Positions 26,146-34,506 of a stretch of DNA of 45,776 bases are shown here, one piece after another; the stretch's first letter is position 1, and every line of letters begins with the position of its first letter. Position numbers and translations under genes: made by a program. The DNA is taken from NCBI GenBank assembly GCA_949282215.1, contig CASDPF010000019.1, positions 1 through 45,776 of the forward strand, written 5' to 3'. Under the pieces are notes generated by a model. The model was not told where the DNA came from. It did not search any database and saw only the letters and a list, made by a program, of their open reading frames with translations. The stretch comes from an uncultured bacterium (GTDB lineage Bacteria > Cyanobacteriota > Vampirovibrionia > Gastranaerophilales > Gastranaerophilaceae).

Positions 26146-26559
26146 ATGAATATTGAAGCTGAGACGTTTATCACTGTACAATTTTACGATTTAGATCCTA
26201 TGAATATCGTCTGGCATGGAAACTATATAAAATATTTGGAAGCTGCAAGATGTGATTTGCTTGCTAAAATCGGTTATGATTATGATGCTATGAAAGAAGA
26301 TAAAATTGCTTATCCTATAGCAAATATGGAATTAAAGTTTATAAAATCATGTATTTTTAATCAAAAGTTGAGAGTCGTATCAAGTTTAGAAGAAATAGAA
26401 CCTTGTATGATTATTAAGTATTTAATTTTTGATGCCGATACCGGTGAAAAGTTATTTAAAGCGAAGTCTATGCAGATTTGCGTTGATACATCTACAGGGG
26501 AGAGTGTATATTCTGCTCCAAAACGTTTGAAAGATAAGCTTGCTTGTTGTAATCTTTAA
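26146..26559 (+). CDS. Hotdog-fold acyl thioesterase (ApeK/YbgC-like)
   Basis: A 137-residue 4-hydroxybenzoyl-CoA thioesterase-type hotdog protein. The motif FYDLDPMNIVWHGNYIKYLE (about residues 13-32) includes the catalytic Asp17, and ARCDLLAKIGYDY follows. It likely releases the finished chain or edits stalled thioesters on the ACP. The start is preceded by the purine-rich AAAAGGGCGGG. It lies 25 bp after the adenylation gene and 2 bp before the LolA-like gene. Confidence 0.85.
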   Translation: MNIEAETFITVQFYDLDPMNIVWHGNYIKYLEAARCDLLAKIGYDYDAMKEDKIAYPIANMELKFIKSCIFNQKLRVVSSLEEIEPCMIIKYLIFDADTGEKLFKAKSMQICVDTSTGESVYSAPKRLKDKLACCNL

Positions 26560-26561
26560 TT

Positions 26562-27086
26562 ATGAAAAAATTTTTAATCTTAGTTCTGGGGATTTTGATA
26601 GGCGGAAGTGCAATGGCACAGGATTTGATTTTTCAACATCTTGCAAGGCCTGAGAGTGTTTTTATCCCGCAATATAGAGCTGTGTCTTGTAAGTTTACTC
26701 AAAATAAAACTATACCAAGCACTCAAACTGTTATTGAATCAGGCGGAAAGTTTCGATTTAATGCGTCATCAGGTGTAGTCTTTGAAACTTTATATCCTGT
26801 AGTTAATACGGCAGTTTATGCAACAGATAAGGATAAAAGACTCGGAGCTTTGATTACGGCTATTGCAAGAAAAGATTATACTTATTTGAATAACAATTTT
26901 GAATTATTTTATATTCGAAACGGAGTGTCATGGCGTTTGGCACTAAAACCTAAGGTGGCATCCCGAGCAAGCGGAATTATGGAATCAATTATTATTGCTG
27001 GCGGTAAATATATTGAACAAATTGATATTAAAACTCCAAGAAGCGGTAATATTAAAATAAATTTTTCCGAATGTTCTGCTTATTAA
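26562..27086 (+). CDS. LolA-like outer-membrane lipid/lipoprotein carrier (ApeL-like)
   Basis: A 174-residue protein with a signal peptide (cleavage after SAMA, residue 19). The mature domain has the LolA-like opening CKFTQNKTIPST followed by SGGKFRF and the FETLYPV strand. LolA-related proteins in aryl polyene clusters are thought to shuttle the lipid product across the periplasm, working with the MMPL exporter encoded next. Adjacent genes are spaced by 2 and 18 bp, so it is in the same operon. Confidence 0.82.
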   Translation: MKKFLILVLGILIGGSAMAQDLIFQHLARPESVFIPQYRAVSCKFTQNKTIPSTQTVIESGGKFRFNASSGVVFETLYPVVNTAVYATDKDKRLGALITAIARKDYTYLNNNFELFYIRNGVSWRLALKPKVASRASGIMESIIIAGGKYIEQIDIKTPRSGNIKINFSECSAY

Positions 27087-27104
27087 TCTTATTTTGGAAG
27101 GGTT

Positions 27105-29210
27105 ATGAAAAATTTTTTAAGGATTTTGTATATTATCATTTTTGTTATTTCAGGTATATTTGTTTTTACTCATCCTGTGAAAACTGAAACAAATATATTA
27201 AAAGCGGTCTTTTCTGACAGTTCTGCCGATGAAATAATAGTAAAATTAAGCGGAAGATATTCTTCAACTATTAATGTTATTGCACAATCTGAGGATTCTG
27301 CAATGGCTTCTGAAATTATTGACAAGTTTTCAAATTCAATAGATAAAAATTCTTTCGAAATTCAAAATTTTGATGCTTCAAAAATGATTGAAGATTATCA
27401 AAAATATTACAAAAATATTTTGTCTGATAAAACCTCTATGAAGCTTGAACGTCATAATTATGATGAAGTTGTGAATGAAGCTTTTGGCAGATTATATGAT
27501 CCTTTCGGATTTATGCTTTTGCCTTTAAATCAAGATCCTTTTATGTTGTTCACTGATTATGTCAAATCGCTGGGTGATGGCGATTTAAATTATATAAATT
27601 ACAACGATAAGTATTATAAGATTTTAACTCTGAAAGTGAAAAATGATACGGCACTTTCTCCTGATATTTTAAATAAAAAGGTTAAGACTTTAGTGGATTT
27701 GCAAACAAATCTTTCGAATGAGGATGTGCAAATTTATTTAACAGGTGCACCTGTTCATTCATATTATGCCAGTTCAAAATCTATGAAAGAAATTAATATA
27801 ATTTGCATTTTTTCATCATTGTTTGTTATCGGATTATGTTATTTTTATTTCAGAAATCTCAAACTTTTAATTCCTATTGGTATAAGTTTGGGTTTGGGAA
27901 TATTATCCGGATATATTCTTACGTCAATTATTTTTCCGTCGATACATGTTTTGACTTTTGTTTTTTCAACTACTTTGATTGGTATTTGTATTGACTATTC
28001 TTTGCATTATTTCATCGAAAAAGATTTGTCTAAAATTTTTAAAAGTCTTACTGTTAGTATGCTCACAACAGTTAGTGCATTCGGTGTACTTTTATTTTCT
28101 GGTGTTGAGTTATTAAGACAAATTGCCGTATTTACGATGACGGGGCTTTTTAGCGTATATTCAATTGTTGTATTGTTTTACCCTCTTTTGAATTTGGAGT
28201 ATAAATCAAAAGAAATTAATTTTACGGTATGTGAAAAATTTAAAAAAGTTTTCGCTGTAATTATTTTATTAATTGCTGTAGGTGGAGTGTTTTTCTTAAA
28301 ATTTGATGATAATATCAAAAATATGTATGTCCCCTCTAAAAAACTACTTTCTGCAGAACAGCTTTTTAATGATATAACAGACGGAAATAAAAAAACTTCC
28401 TTTGCTGTGGTAAAAGGTCGTGACATGCAGGATATGCTACAAAAAGAAGAATGGATTGCAAGAAACTTACAAGGGTTTAAATATCAAGCTTTGAGTAAGT
28501 TTGTTCCATCAAAAAAACAGCAGATTAAAAATTTCGAATTACGTAAAGCTTTGTATAAAAATTCTTTAGAAAAATATGCGACATTTTTAACTAAAAATGA
28601 TATTCAAAACTTGTTGAAAGAATCTGCTCCGAAAGATTTTATTCAATATGAAAAAGAATCTTTATTTTCTGATTTTCTAATCGCAGATAATACATCAGTT
28701 ATGGTTTTATATGATTTCAACAGACCTGAAATTGTTACCCAAAACGGCGGGCAGTATGTTGATGTCCAAAGTGATGTTTCAGCTCGTATAAAAGAGTGCA
28801 GGTTAGCTTGTTTAAAAATGCTTGTACCTGTTTTCATGCTATTATTCGGAATTTTATCTGTAATTTACAGACCTTGTACGGCAATAAAAATTCTGACTCC
28901 TTCTGTATTGGCAGGGATTTTTGCAATAGGACTTTTAAGTATTTGTCAGCAGGAAATTAATTTATTCCATGTATTGGCAATATTTTTGATAATAGGTTTT
29001 GGTCTTGATTATTCGGTATTCCGTGCTGGGGGTGTAAAAAATTCTTCTGACGCGGTGTTGTTAAGTTGTGCTACCAGTGTATTTTCATTTATTTTACTTG
29101 CTTTTACCAGCTTTAAATTAATTAGTTCACTAGGGTTTGTTTTATCAGCAGGTTTAATCGTATCTTATCTTTCCAGTCTGTTTTTTAACTATGGAGATAA
29201 TGTGAAATGA
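27105..29210 (+). CDS. MMPL/RND-superfamily lipid exporter (ApeM-like)
   Basis: A 701-residue inner-membrane protein. TM1 lies near residues 5-22, followed by a large periplasmic domain (to about 225). A helix bundle (about 230-360) contains the family-typical TLIGICIDYSLHYF. A second TM (about 382-398), a second periplasmic domain (to about 570) and a final helix bundle with FLIIGFGLDYSVFR follow. The paired GxxxDY motifs are the proton-relay region of MMPL transporters. It is predicted to flip or export the aryl polyene lipid to the periplasm. It overlaps the next gene by 4 bp (ATGA). Confidence 0.88.
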   Translation: MKNFLRILYIIIFVISGIFVFTHPVKTETNILKAVFSDSSADEIIVKLSGRYSSTINVIAQSEDSAMASEIIDKFSNSIDKNSFEIQNFDASKMIEDYQKYYKNILSDKTSMKLERHNYDEVVNEAFGRLYDPFGFMLLPLNQDPFMLFTDYVKSLGDGDLNYINYNDKYYKILTLKVKNDTALSPDILNKKVKTLVDLQTNLSNEDVQIYLTGAPVHSYYASSKSMKEINIICIFSSLFVIGLCYFYFRNLKLLIPIGISLGLGILSGYILTSIIFPSIHVLTFVFSTTLIGICIDYSLHYFIEKDLSKIFKSLTVSMLTTVSAFGVLLFSGVELLRQIAVFTMTGLFSVYSIVVLFYPLLNLEYKSKEINFTVCEKFKKVFAVIILLIAVGGVFFLKFDDNIKNMYVPSKKLLSAEQLFNDITDGNKKTSFAVVKGRDMQDMLQKEEWIARNLQGFKYQALSKFVPSKKQQIKNFELRKALYKNSLEKYATFLTKNDIQNLLKESAPKDFIQYEKESLFSDFLIADNTSVMVLYDFNRPEIVTQNGGQYVDVQSDVSARIKECRLACLKMLVPVFMLLFGILSVIYRPCTAIKILTPSVLAGIFAIGLLSICQQEINLFHVLAIFLIIGFGLDYSVFRAGGVKNSSDAVLLSCATSVFSFILLAFTSFKLISSLGFVLSAGLIVSYLSSLFFNYGDNVK

Positions 29211-30085
29211 AATGGTATCAGTTAAAAGAGCAGGCTGCCGGAGAAAAAAGATTGTGGCTTACTTGGCAGATTTATAAAATTTTTGGTAAAAAAGCTGTTA
29301 AAATAATTGCATTTTTTGTTACTTTTTTTGCGTTCGTTTTTGGAAAAGAAGCAAGGAGATGTTCAAGAAAAAATCTTGCAATTATTGGCCTAAAACCGTC
29401 AATAATAAATCAATTCAGACATTTTCTTGAGTATTCTTATTCTTTAATTGACAGGATGGAAGTTTTTTCAGGAAATTATGATTATAAAAAGATTTATTTT
29501 GACAACGAAAAAGATAAAAATTCGTTGATAAATGATTTTAGTAAAGGGATATTTATAATATGCTCGCATCTTGGAAATATAGATATAATGCGTGCATTCA
29601 TAAATAAATATCCCGACCAAAATGTAAATGTTTTTCTTTCTGCTGACCAGTGCAGGGTGTTTAACAGTTTTATAAAACATATAGCAATTAATACTAAGAT
29701 TTCTACATACCCTGTTGAAGAAATAAATATTGATACTTCAATTGAAATTAAAGATAAACTTTCCAATGGTGAAATAGTATATATGGCAGGAGATAGAATT
29801 TCAAAGAGTAGTGTAAATTCAGAGGTTCAGTTTTTTGGTCATAAAGTAATGTTTCCTATCGGGACATTTAAATTTGCTCAGATGATGGAATGTCCTATAT
29901 ATTTTGCTTGTGCAATTAGAGAGGGTGAAAATTATCGGATTTATTTGCATAAGTTTTCTTCTGATTTGGCAAAGTCTGCAAAAGTTGTACAAATGCAAAA
30001 AGAATTTATTCAATTTTTAGAAAATTTGACCCCGAAAGCACCGTTACAATTTTTCCATTTTTATGACCTGTTTGAGCAAGAATAA
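29207..30085 (+). CDS. LpxL/HtrB-like lipid acyltransferase
   Basis: A 292-residue protein with an N-terminal hydrophobic segment (about residues 30-46). The HxxxxD motif is HLGNID (His121, Asp126), followed by VYMAGDRIS (about 186-194), as in lauroyl/myristoyl-KDO-lipid A acyltransferases. In the E. coli-type aryl polyene cluster this domain is fused to a GT2 glycosyltransferase (ApeJ). Here it stands alone and the glycosyltransferase is a separate GT61 gene. It would acylate the lipid acceptor with the polyene. Confidence 0.82.
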   Translation: MKWYQLKEQAAGEKRLWLTWQIYKIFGKKAVKIIAFFVTFFAFVFGKEARRCSRKNLAIIGLKPSIINQFRHFLEYSYSLIDRMEVFSGNYDYKKIYFDNEKDKNSLINDFSKGIFIICSHLGNIDIMRAFINKYPDQNVNVFLSADQCRVFNSFIKHIAINTKISTYPVEEINIDTSIEIKDKLSNGEIVYMAGDRISKSSVNSEVQFFGHKVMFPIGTFKFAQMMECPIYFACAIREGENYRIYLHKFSSDLAKSAKVVQMQKEFIQFLENLTPKAPLQFFHFYDLFEQE

Positions 30086-30132
30086 TATAATAGGTTGATG
30101 TTTAAAGAAATTTCTTATGATAGGTTTATTGT

Positions 30133-31299
30133 ATGTATAATAATAAGTTTATAAAATTTATAAGATCAGTAAAATTTGAAATAAAGTATTTTTTCAAAAA
30201 TTATCCGTTTAAAAGACAAATTAATAGGTTTGTTACCCTTAAAAAAAGTCATTTTTACAGATGGATGTTTAATTTTATCCTGACTGGAGATTTCATGAAA
30301 CAATTCAATCAGGGAGAAGTCAGAAGAAATATTTTTGATTATGGTATAGATTTGTTTTATTTTGAGGATTGTGAAATTTCATGTTTCTCAAATTGTGCGT
30401 TTGTACATAAGTTTGTAGGTAAAACTGCTTATGCTCTTAAAGAGTCTGCCGGGATAAACAGAAGAGTTGATGAAGATGGTATAACTTTTGGAAGGCCTAT
30501 TAATTTGCGTAAAAATGTTACGCAAGAAGATGAAGTCTGTCAGCTTTGCTTTTCAAATGGAATGAATTACTGGCATTTTACGCTTGATGTTCTTACAAAA
30601 ATTATGATAATGGAAAAATTGGGATATAAGGGAAAATATTTGGTAAATGCAGATGGGTGTTCTAAAGAATTCTTAGAACTATTAGGTTTTCCTGAAGACC
30701 GTATAATTTTTTGCGGTTTTAATAAAGTTATCCATGCTAAAAAAGTTTACATGTTTGATGAATGCTATGGTATTGACTTGGGCGGAAAATGGCTTGATGA
30801 TACCCGTAAATTTATTGTTGATAGAATTCAAGAAAGACATGGTTCGCTCATTGATGAAAATTCACCTAAAAGAATTTATGTTTCAAGAGTCGGAACTCGT
30901 AGAATTATAAATGAAAATCAATTGATTGATTATTTAAAACCTCATGGATTTGAAGTTATTGTGCCTGAGAAATATTCTATTCTTGAACAGATAAAATTAT
31001 TTGCGAATGTTGATATTCTCGTAACGCCTCATGGGGCAAATTCTACCAATGTTCTATATTCTAAAAAAGGCACAACTTTTGTCGAATGTTTCGGACATTA
31101 TTGGGTAAATCCTTGTATGGTAACGACAGTTGATTTGCTTGATTTGGATTACCATATGATTTGTGAAAGGTTTATGCATAATATTCCAAATTCAGGAAGT
31201 AGTTCAAATTATATAATTGATATTACAATATTCAAATGTATAATGAAAAAGATTTTTGAATATTGGGATTTGAAAAAGTCTGCTGATTTAAAGAAATAA
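30133..31299 (+). CDS. Glycosyltransferase family 61 protein
   Basis: A 388-residue protein. The GT61 (DUF563) region has NYWHFTLDVLTKI (about residues 142-154), RIYVSRVGTRRIINENQL (about 250-267), and FANVDILVTPHGANSTNVL (about 290-308), followed by FVECFG. GT61 enzymes transfer pentoses, GlcNAc or similar sugars. It is the last gene of the rightward APE operon, 47 bp after the acyltransferase gene, and would add a sugar to the polyene or its lipid carrier. This family is not usual in described aryl polyene clusters. Its stop abuts the convergent gene at 31300. Confidence 0.8.
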   Translation: MYNNKFIKFIRSVKFEIKYFFKNYPFKRQINRFVTLKKSHFYRWMFNFILTGDFMKQFNQGEVRRNIFDYGIDLFYFEDCEISCFSNCAFVHKFVGKTAYALKESAGINRRVDEDGITFGRPINLRKNVTQEDEVCQLCFSNGMNYWHFTLDVLTKIMIMEKLGYKGKYLVNADGCSKEFLELLGFPEDRIIFCGFNKVIHAKKVYMFDECYGIDLGGKWLDDTRKFIVDRIQERHGSLIDENSPKRIYVSRVGTRRIINENQLIDYLKPHGFEVIVPEKYSILEQIKLFANVDILVTPHGANSTNVLYSKKGTTFVECFGHYWVNPCMVTTVDLLDLDYHMICERFMHNIPNSGSSSNYIIDITIFKCIMKKIFEYWDLKKSADLKK

Positions 31300-32106
31300 T
31301 TACTTTTTAGCATCAGCATAACTAATATTTAGATCAGTTGCTTTAACATTGTCAATGATATTTTGTAAATCTTTTATTGTAATCATTGAATCTTTATTAT
31401 AGTCAAGTGATTTATTGCCGGCGTATAAGCTTGCTGTAGCTGAGTCGTTTGCACTTGAAAGGAATTTTTTATTAATTCTGCCCGGAGTATAGAATAATCC
31501 GTACAACTCTCCACCGCTTAAATGTTTATTCATATTTCTAATGTAAGCACTTTTCATTGCTAAAATATAATTTCTTACATAAGGCATCTGCTCTTCTCTT
31601 GGCAGCGATAGAAATTTTTCGAGAACAATTGTATTAATCCCTTTTCTTACGGATTCATCTTTATCAGCCAAACTGATACTTAAACTAAGAGATTTTTTGT
31701 TCATTTGTCCTATTCCGCCAAAATTCCCGTTTCTGGAATTAGGTTTGAGTTTAGATTCTTTGTATAAAAGTGCAGCTAAGTCATCAGGTTCACATTTAAC
31801 TCTTTCAGAAGTCTCTAAAATTTGTTCTACAAAATCATCTGAAATATCTGGTACAACTCTTTTTAACATGTTTTTAATTCTTATAAAATCTGCACTTTGA
31901 CTTTCAAATATATCTGTAGCTATAGAAGGTCTTAATTTTGACATTTTTGCAGCTACAGGAGCCTGTACAGGCATAGTAAGAGATTGTGCCAGTAATAACA
32001 TACCTGGAATAGTCTTTTTAGCAGCCTTTTCTTTTTGAACATAGACACTTTTTAGTTTGTGAAATGCTCCGCGAACTTGAGAATTTCTTATACGGGGTAT
32101 ATGCAT
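31300..32106 (-). CDS. Lysozyme-fold (SLT-like) protein with dockerin/EF-hand-like C-terminus
   Basis: About 268 residues from the ATG at 32106, which has AAGGA 8 bp upstream; a TTG further up would add 7 residues. A basic N-terminus and hydrophobic segment (PGMLLLAQSLTMP, about 35-47) could anchor it. The central domain resembles a soluble lytic transglycosylase: AALLYKESKLKPNS (candidate catalytic Glu) followed by GNFGGIGQM. Near the C-terminus DYNKDSMITIKDL fits an EF-hand/dockerin calcium loop (Asp1, Asn3, Asp5, Asp12). It is probably a peptidoglycan-cleaving enzyme. Convergent with the GT61 gene. Confidence 0.65.
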   Translation of the reverse strand: MHIPRIRNSQVRGAFHKLKSVYVQKEKAAKKTIPGMLLLAQSLTMPVQAPVAAKMSKLRPSIATDIFESQSADFIRIKNMLKRVVPDISDDFVEQILETSERVKCEPDDLAALLYKESKLKPNSRNGNFGGIGQMNKKSLSLSISLADKDESVRKGINTIVLEKFLSLPREEQMPYVRNYILAMKSAYIRNMNKHLSGGELYGLFYTPGRINKKFLSSANDSATASLYAGNKSLDYNKDSMITIKDLQNIIDNVKATDLNISYADAKK

Positions 32107-32182
32107 AGTATTAATCCTTCTTTCCAAAGTTTATTTTGTATAAAAAATAAATTAATTTCAAGTGGGTAATTCTTTTTAACTA

Positions 32183-32212
32183 TTGACAAAAATTTTTCTT
32201 TCGGTTTATACT
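32183..32212 (+). promoter_or_regulatory. Strong sigma70-type promoter
   Basis: A consensus TTGACA (32183-32188) and TATACT (32207-32212) are separated by 18 bp. Transcription would begin near 32219. It drives the structured RNA described at 32219-32382 and possibly the gene at 32408. Confidence 0.85.
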
Positions 32213-32218
32213 ACCTAC

Positions 32219-32382
32219 ATAGGAAAATTTATGATGAATTTATTTACTGCAAAATCTAATACCTCCTCCTCCACATCCAAGTACTTCGGGACTTGTATGA
32301 ATTTTGGCGTTTAGATTTTTTAAGCAGTAAAATTTATAATAGTATTTGAGTCCCGCATAAATATTTAAAGCGGGATTTTTTA
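32219..32382 (+). ncRNA. Candidate structured small RNA or attenuator leader
   Basis: It begins just after a strong promoter and ends at an intrinsic terminator. The outer stem pairs TTTACTGC (32243-32250) with GCAGTAAA (32324-32331), and ATCTAA (32254-32259) with TTAGAT (32311-32316). The enclosed region has an unpaired CCTCCTCCTCC (32262-32272), ideal for pairing with Shine-Dalgarno sequences. A small hairpin CAAGT-A-C(TTCG)G-G-ACTTG (32278-32295) is capped by a UUCG tetraloop. It also contains a 27-codon frame (32231-32314, SD AGGA), so a leader peptide is an alternative. No known RNA family was recognised. Confidence 0.55.
32351..32382 (+). terminator. Intrinsic terminator/attenuator before gene at 32408
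   Basis: TCCCGC (32351-32356) pairs with GCGGGA (32370-32375), followed by six or more T. Only 26 bp separate it from the next start codon, so there is no room for another promoter. The downstream gene therefore depends on read-through or on regulated anti-termination. Confidence 0.82.
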
Positions 32383-32407
32383 ACATGTAAACAGATAAGG
32401 GAATCAG

Positions 32408-33958
32408 ATGAATTTAACAATTAACAATTATGATATAAGACACAGACAACCAAATTTCAACGGAATTTTAGACAGTGCATTGACAAGCGGATTAAAACTT
32501 CTTGATACAAATGAAATGGCAAATGCCGTGTTAATAGATGTAGGGGCAATGGTTGCTCCTCGTACTTATTACGATACGAAAGCGAGAAATAAAGATGCCG
32601 GTGCTGAAACTTTTTTCCGTGAGTTGAGCGGTACATTTATCAACTGTTTGTCTGCAGGGCTTTTAGGTATTGGTATTGCTAAAGTTGCAAACAACCGAGT
32701 TATGCCTGATGTTAAAATTAACTCTAATACTTGGTTCTCAAAAGATTCCATAAACGTTTTAAAGGCGGCTTGGGATAATGCTGATAATAATGTTGAAAAA
32801 TATGTCCAAAATGTTTTTGATAATCTTGGCGGTCGTGATTATAAGAATATTAAACATTTTAAAGATATTAATTGGAATAATGTTGAGTGGAATAACCAAG
32901 AAAATTGGAAGAAAATTTTCTGGAATAATGCAGGTTTTGTAGATCTTGATGAAAGATTAAAAACGAAAAACGGCATTGTGTCTACAATGACTCAATTAAT
33001 TAATGATAAAACTATAACCAAAAAAGATAAAGAAAATGTCTTAAAAATTATGCAGGCAAGAATTGCAAATGCATTAGGGGCAGAACGTGATATTCAGGTA
33101 AAAATTGGTGGACATACTCTTGGTGCTACTTTAGAAAATGTACTTCGCGATACTTTTGATATGGGTCGTAAAGTCTTTGCCAATAAAGATGTAGATATTA
33201 ATTTAGCATTGAAAAAAATCGGTAAAGTAAATAATATTAAAGTTTTTGGAGCTTTAGCCGGTGCTTCTGCTCTTGGACTTACAAACCAGTATATTAACAG
33301 AAAAATTACCGAAAAACGCACCGGTAAAAAAGGTTTTGTAGGGGATGTTGATTATGCTCAAAAAACTCTAGATGCTAAAAATGCTGAACCTAAAAAAGAA
33401 AAAAATCTATGGCTGAAAAAGCTCGCAGCAAGTGCAGGCATGATTGCTATGGTTATTGCTGTAATGAGAGTTAAAAATCCTAAGGATTTTGTAAAAAAAT
33501 TAGAATTTACAGGCCCTGTGACAAGCGGTAATGCTATTAAAACGGTATATGCTTCTACTATTGTCGGACGTTTCCTTGCTGCTGATAACAGTACTGAATT
33601 GAGAGAATCTGTTACTCGTGATTATTTCGGATTTTTAAATTGGCTTGTATTTGGCGGATTTGCTGCAAAAGGTGTTGCGAATATGCTTGATAAAGATTGC
33701 AAAGATTTATTCAATATTAAAAATGATGGAAAAGGTCTTAAACATTGGTTAAACGATTTGAGTTTAAAAACTCATGCTGAAATCGCAGCAAAGGGTGCAG
33801 ATTTCGCTAAGAAAAATATTTGGAAACTTAACGCTGCTCATATTGCTGGACTTGCATATTCAGCGATTACTCTTGGGGTTTTGCTTCCAATGATTAACGA
33901 TAAAATGACAAAATATAAAGCCCGCAAACAAAAGGAACAAACTGCTGTAGTCGCATAA
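32408..33958 (+). CDS. Lineage-specific membrane protein, unknown function
   Basis: A 516-residue protein. Hydrophobic segments lie at about residues 77-94 (INCLSAGLLGIGIAKVA), 275-290, 335-352 and 470-495, with charged stretches between. A Trp/Asn-rich motif repeats around 150-175 (INWNNVEWNNQENWKKIFWNN), suggesting a short tandem repeat. The N-terminus carries PNFNG at residues 15-19, resembling the FxG motif near the start of the amidohydrolases at 38278 and 43658. SD AAGGGA. It sits behind the intrinsic terminator at 32351-32382, so its expression is probably controlled by read-through. No known domain. Confidence 0.6.
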   Translation: MNLTINNYDIRHRQPNFNGILDSALTSGLKLLDTNEMANAVLIDVGAMVAPRTYYDTKARNKDAGAETFFRELSGTFINCLSAGLLGIGIAKVANNRVMPDVKINSNTWFSKDSINVLKAAWDNADNNVEKYVQNVFDNLGGRDYKNIKHFKDINWNNVEWNNQENWKKIFWNNAGFVDLDERLKTKNGIVSTMTQLINDKTITKKDKENVLKIMQARIANALGAERDIQVKIGGHTLGATLENVLRDTFDMGRKVFANKDVDINLALKKIGKVNNIKVFGALAGASALGLTNQYINRKITEKRTGKKGFVGDVDYAQKTLDAKNAEPKKEKNLWLKKLAASAGMIAMVIAVMRVKNPKDFVKKLEFTGPVTSGNAIKTVYASTIVGRFLAADNSTELRESVTRDYFGFLNWLVFGGFAAKGVANMLDKDCKDLFNIKNDGKGLKHWLNDLSLKTHAEIAAKGADFAKKNIWKLNAAHIAGLAYSAITLGVLLPMINDKMTKYKARKQKEQTAVVA

Positions 33959-33981
33959 AATTTTTATAGTATTATGTTGCT

Positions 33982-34506
33982 ATGGAAATTTATTATATTG
34001 ATACTGAAAAATTTCTAAAGTCCCATGATACCGATTTTCTTAGGAGATTTTTAGATGGAAAAGAATTTAAATCCCTAAAGCGTTTTGTCCAATATTCTAT
34101 CGGGCGTTATCTTGTCAAATCTGTCGCTAAAGTTGTTTATAATTTGTCAGATACCGAAATTATTATAGATAATGATAAACCAAAATTTAAGAATGGCGGA
34201 GTCTTTTTTAGTATATCTCATAGCGGGAATTATGTTGCTGCTGCTTTTGATAATTCACCTTGCGGGCTTGATATTGAGGAAATGAAGCCTCGAGATTTTG
34301 AAGCACTTTCTGCTCGTTATGAAAAAGATTTTCAAACTGCAGAGGATTTTTATAAGTTTTGGACTGAATATGAAGCTGAAATTAAGCTGCAGCAAAAAAC
34401 ACAGGCATCTTATACCTGCGTTTTTCATGAAAATTTTATTTTAACAGCGGTTTCTGCTAATCCTACTTTTTCACAGCCATCTTGTATAAGTCATTTCGAC
34501 GCTTAA
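33982..34506 (+). CDS. Sfp-type 4'-phosphopantetheinyl transferase
   Basis: A 174-residue protein. VFFSISHSGNYVAAAF (about residues 74-89) holds the conserved SxSH, CGLDIEEM (about 94-101) holds the Mg-binding Asp/Glu, and FYKFWTEYEAEIKL (about 122-135) corresponds to the WxxKEAxxK motif with Tyr in place of the first Lys but Glu and Lys kept. It transfers 4'-phosphopantetheine from CoA to a carrier-protein Ser. It lies 2.7 kb beyond the APE operon and is the obvious candidate to activate its two ACPs. The 3' end overlaps the convergent ABC-F gene by 44 bp. Confidence 0.82.
   Translation: MEIYYIDTEKFLKSHDTDFLRRFLDGKEFKSLKRFVQYSIGRYLVKSVAKVVYNLSDTEIIIDNDKPKFKNGGVFFSISHSGNYVAAAFDNSPCGLDIEEMKPRDFEALSARYEKDFQTAEDFYKFWTEYEAEIKLQQKTQASYTCVFHENFILTAVSANPTFSQPSCISHFDA

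Noticed and set aside
32231-32314. 27-codon gene as the main product of the strong promoter
   Set aside because: Not listed as a gene because the same bases form long conserved-looking stems and a UUCG hairpin; it is mentioned as an alternative leader peptide.
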